Shown here: positions 37,875-38,966 of the stretch, piece by piece
How the letters are laid out: each line of letters starts with the position of its first letter
Numbering within the stretch: the first letter of the stretch is position 1
Assembly (NCBI RefSeq): GCF_900162825.1
Contig: NZ_FUGE01000099.1
Coordinates: 1 to 38,966, forward strand
Direction: 5' to 3'
From: Psychrobacter piechaudii
GTDB taxonomy: Bacteria; Pseudomonadota; Gammaproteobacteria; Pseudomonadales; Moraxellaceae
DNA: 38,966 nt
Position numbers and translations under genes: made by a program
Notes under the pieces: generated by a model
Seen by the model: the letters and a program-made list of their open reading frames with translations, nothing else
Database searches by the model: none
What the model was told of the DNA's origin: nothing

Positions 37875-38357
37875 TTAGTGTTGTACACCACCTACGCCAT
37901 GAACGTGGCCATGGTTTAATTCGTCTTCAGTAGCAGCACGTACTTCAACGATTTCTACGTCAAAGCTTAGTTTTTTACCTGCTAGTGGGTGGTTAGCATC
38001 TACAGTTACTGTGTCATCATTAACGTCAGTAACGGTTACTAGCATAACTTGACCTTCCGCTTCAGACTGGAACTGCATACCAGGTTGAATGTTGTCAACG
38101 CCTTGGAAATTAGCGCGAGGTACTTGTTGTACGGCTTGCTCTTGATATTCACCATAAGCATCCGCTGGCTCGATAACCGCTGTTAATGAATCGCCAGCAG
38201 ACTTGCCTTCTAGCTCTTTTTCAAGACCTGGAATGATGTTGTTATGACCATGTAGATAAGCTAGTGGCTCACCTTGTGACTGGTCGATAACGTTGCCACT
38301 TTCGTCTTTTAGAATATAGTTAAAGCGTACGGCAGTATCTTTTGCGATTGTTGTCAT
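37875..38357 (-). CDS. slyD: SlyD-type FKBP peptidyl-prolyl isomerase
   Basis: 160-residue cytosolic folding helper. The split FKBP domain contains FNYILKDESGNVID, LAYLHGHNNIIPGLEKEL and a final FDVEIVEVRAAT. The inserted chaperone (IF) flap runs roughly from residue 70 to 120 (AYGEYQEQAVQQVPRANF). The C-terminal tail is His-containing but short (HGHVHGVGGVQH), without the Cys-rich metal-binding tail of E. coli SlyD, so nickel delivery is doubtful. GAGGAA about 7 nt before the ATG fixes the start. Confidence 0.93.
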   Translation of the reverse strand: MTTIAKDTAVRFNYILKDESGNVIDQSQGEPLAYLHGHNNIIPGLEKELEGKSAGDSLTAVIEPADAYGEYQEQAVQQVPRANFQGVDNIQPGMQFQSEAEGQVMLVTVTDVNDDTVTVDANHPLAGKKLSFDVEIVEVRAATEDELNHGHVHGVGGVQH

Positions 38358-38714
38358 AAAATTTCCTCAAATAAATATAGGCGTTCTATATGCTCATAAA
38401 TAATACAATAAAGAGGGTGCTTATAGCGGCGAAATACAAAGCTAACCATGCAAATATAAAACCAAACATGAAAGCCAAACTATTATTTAGCCACACCTCT
38501 GCTAATTGCCTTGTCTAATAGATTGCGATGATAGACAAAAGTTTCAAGTCATGTTCTCAAATTAATTGCCAAATTGCTAAGTTTTTTACAAAAAATTAAG
38601 CTTTTTTAGGTCATAAAGCCAAAAAAAGAGGCTACTTGCTCCTTTTATAAGTCATTTTAGGCACTGTTTTTCATTCTATCTTTTTCTCAGATAGTGATAA
38701 ATAGTCACAAAGTA
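38358..38714. other. Intergenic region between slyD and the IS630-type transposase
   Basis: AT-rich and without a credible gene. It must contain the slyD promoter and the outer end of the IS630-type element, but I cannot place the terminal inverted repeat without the other end of the element. Confidence 0.4.
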
Positions 38715-38966
38715 TTAAGCCAATCTAGTCCTTTGAGGTTGAAGTTTGGACCAAAGCACCCGATTTAATATAGTCATAGCCCTTAAAAAACAGTCACACA
38801 GCCAAAGAAAATAGAAGAATAACGTATCGATACAATCTATTCCCCAATCTTGACGCTTTTTCTTAACCCAAGCCCAAGTTTGCTCAATAGGGTTTAAGTC
38901 AGGACTATAAGGCGGTAACCATAGAATAGTGTGTCCTGAATCTTCAATGATTTTTTGAATATCAAG
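38715..38966 (-). CDS. IS630-family transposase, C-terminal part (cut by the window edge)
   Basis: Minus-strand frame open to the window edge with its TAA at 38715-38717; 83 residues are visible. It contains TILWLPPYSPDLNPIEQTWA followed by WVKKKRQDW, the C-terminal signature of IS630/Tc1-like DDE transposases, with the third catalytic acidic residue as Glu in NPIE. The rest is aromatic and Cys-rich (FFYFLWLCDCFLRAM). The N-terminal DNA-binding and first two Asp residues lie outside the window, so intactness cannot be judged. Confidence 0.85.
   Translation of the reverse strand, partial: LDIQKIIEDSGHTILWLPPYSPDLNPIEQTWAWVKKKRQDWGIDCIDTLFFYFLWLCDCFLRAMTILNRVLWSKLQPQRTRLA

Overview
The window looks like core chromosome of a gamma-proteobacterium of the Moraxellaceae, most likely Psychrobacter or a close relative. 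The evidence is moderate-to-low GC, the conserved order TPR gene-lolB-ispE-tRNA-Gln-prs-rplY-pth, the order ubiG-mupP-yciK, and protein sequences of gamma-proteobacterial type. The genus is an inference from gene content; no database search was possible. There is no prophage, CRISPR array or obvious genomic island. Mobile DNA appears only at the two edges: the 3' part of an IS200/IS605-type tnpB at the left, and the C-terminal part of an IS630-type transposase at the right.

Layout, left to right. (1) 1-419: TnpB remnant with its right-end hairpin. (2) 0.5-5.6 kb: a saccharopine-dehydrogenase-like oxidoreductase (+), the RNA-binding protein Tex (-) and an OmpR response regulator (+) with no EnvZ beside it. 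(3) 5.7-8.8 kb, minus strand: ybiI (DksA/TraR zinc finger), yciK (SDR), mupP (HAD phosphatase) and ubiG (ubiquinone O-methyltransferase). (4) 9.2-13.0 kb, plus strand: dsbA, then an iron-storage block (Fur box, bfd, two complementary bacterioferritin subunits), then a class V PLP aminotransferase. (5) 13.1-17.4 kb: an acyl-CoA synthetase (-) divergent from a 2,4-dienoyl-CoA reductase (+). (6) 17.6-27.4 kb, minus strand: Ca2+/Na+ antiporter, panD, pth, rplY, prs, tRNA-Gln(TTG), ispE, lolB, a TPR protein and ispA. (7) 27.9-31.4 kb, plus strand: fadB and fadA. (8) 31.5-38.4 kb: a small membrane-anchored unknown protein, an isochorismatase-fold hydrolase and an HD hydrolase (+), psd (-), dtd, phoB and phoR (+), and slyD (-).

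Functional themes. Fatty-acid degradation is well represented (acyl-CoA synthetase, FadH, FadB, FadA) but split into two loci. Iron storage and release are linked: Bfd acts on bacterioferritin, the two bacterioferritin genes carry opposite active-site losses, and a Fur-box-like site precedes bfd. PhoB-PhoR is preceded by two good PhoB boxes, which implies autoregulation. Isoprenoid and quinone supply is served by ispE, ispA and ubiG. Most genes have their own intrinsic terminator. Several minus-strand intergenic gaps instead hold perfect or near-perfect hairpins without a U-tract, which may be processing, stabilising or attenuating elements.

I found no clearly undescribed multi-gene system. 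The best leads are the split-function bacterioferritin pair, the TnpB remnant with a displaced catalytic glutamate, the recurrent U-less intercistronic hairpins, and the Thr/Asn/Ser-rich N-terminal tails shared by unrelated cytosolic enzymes.
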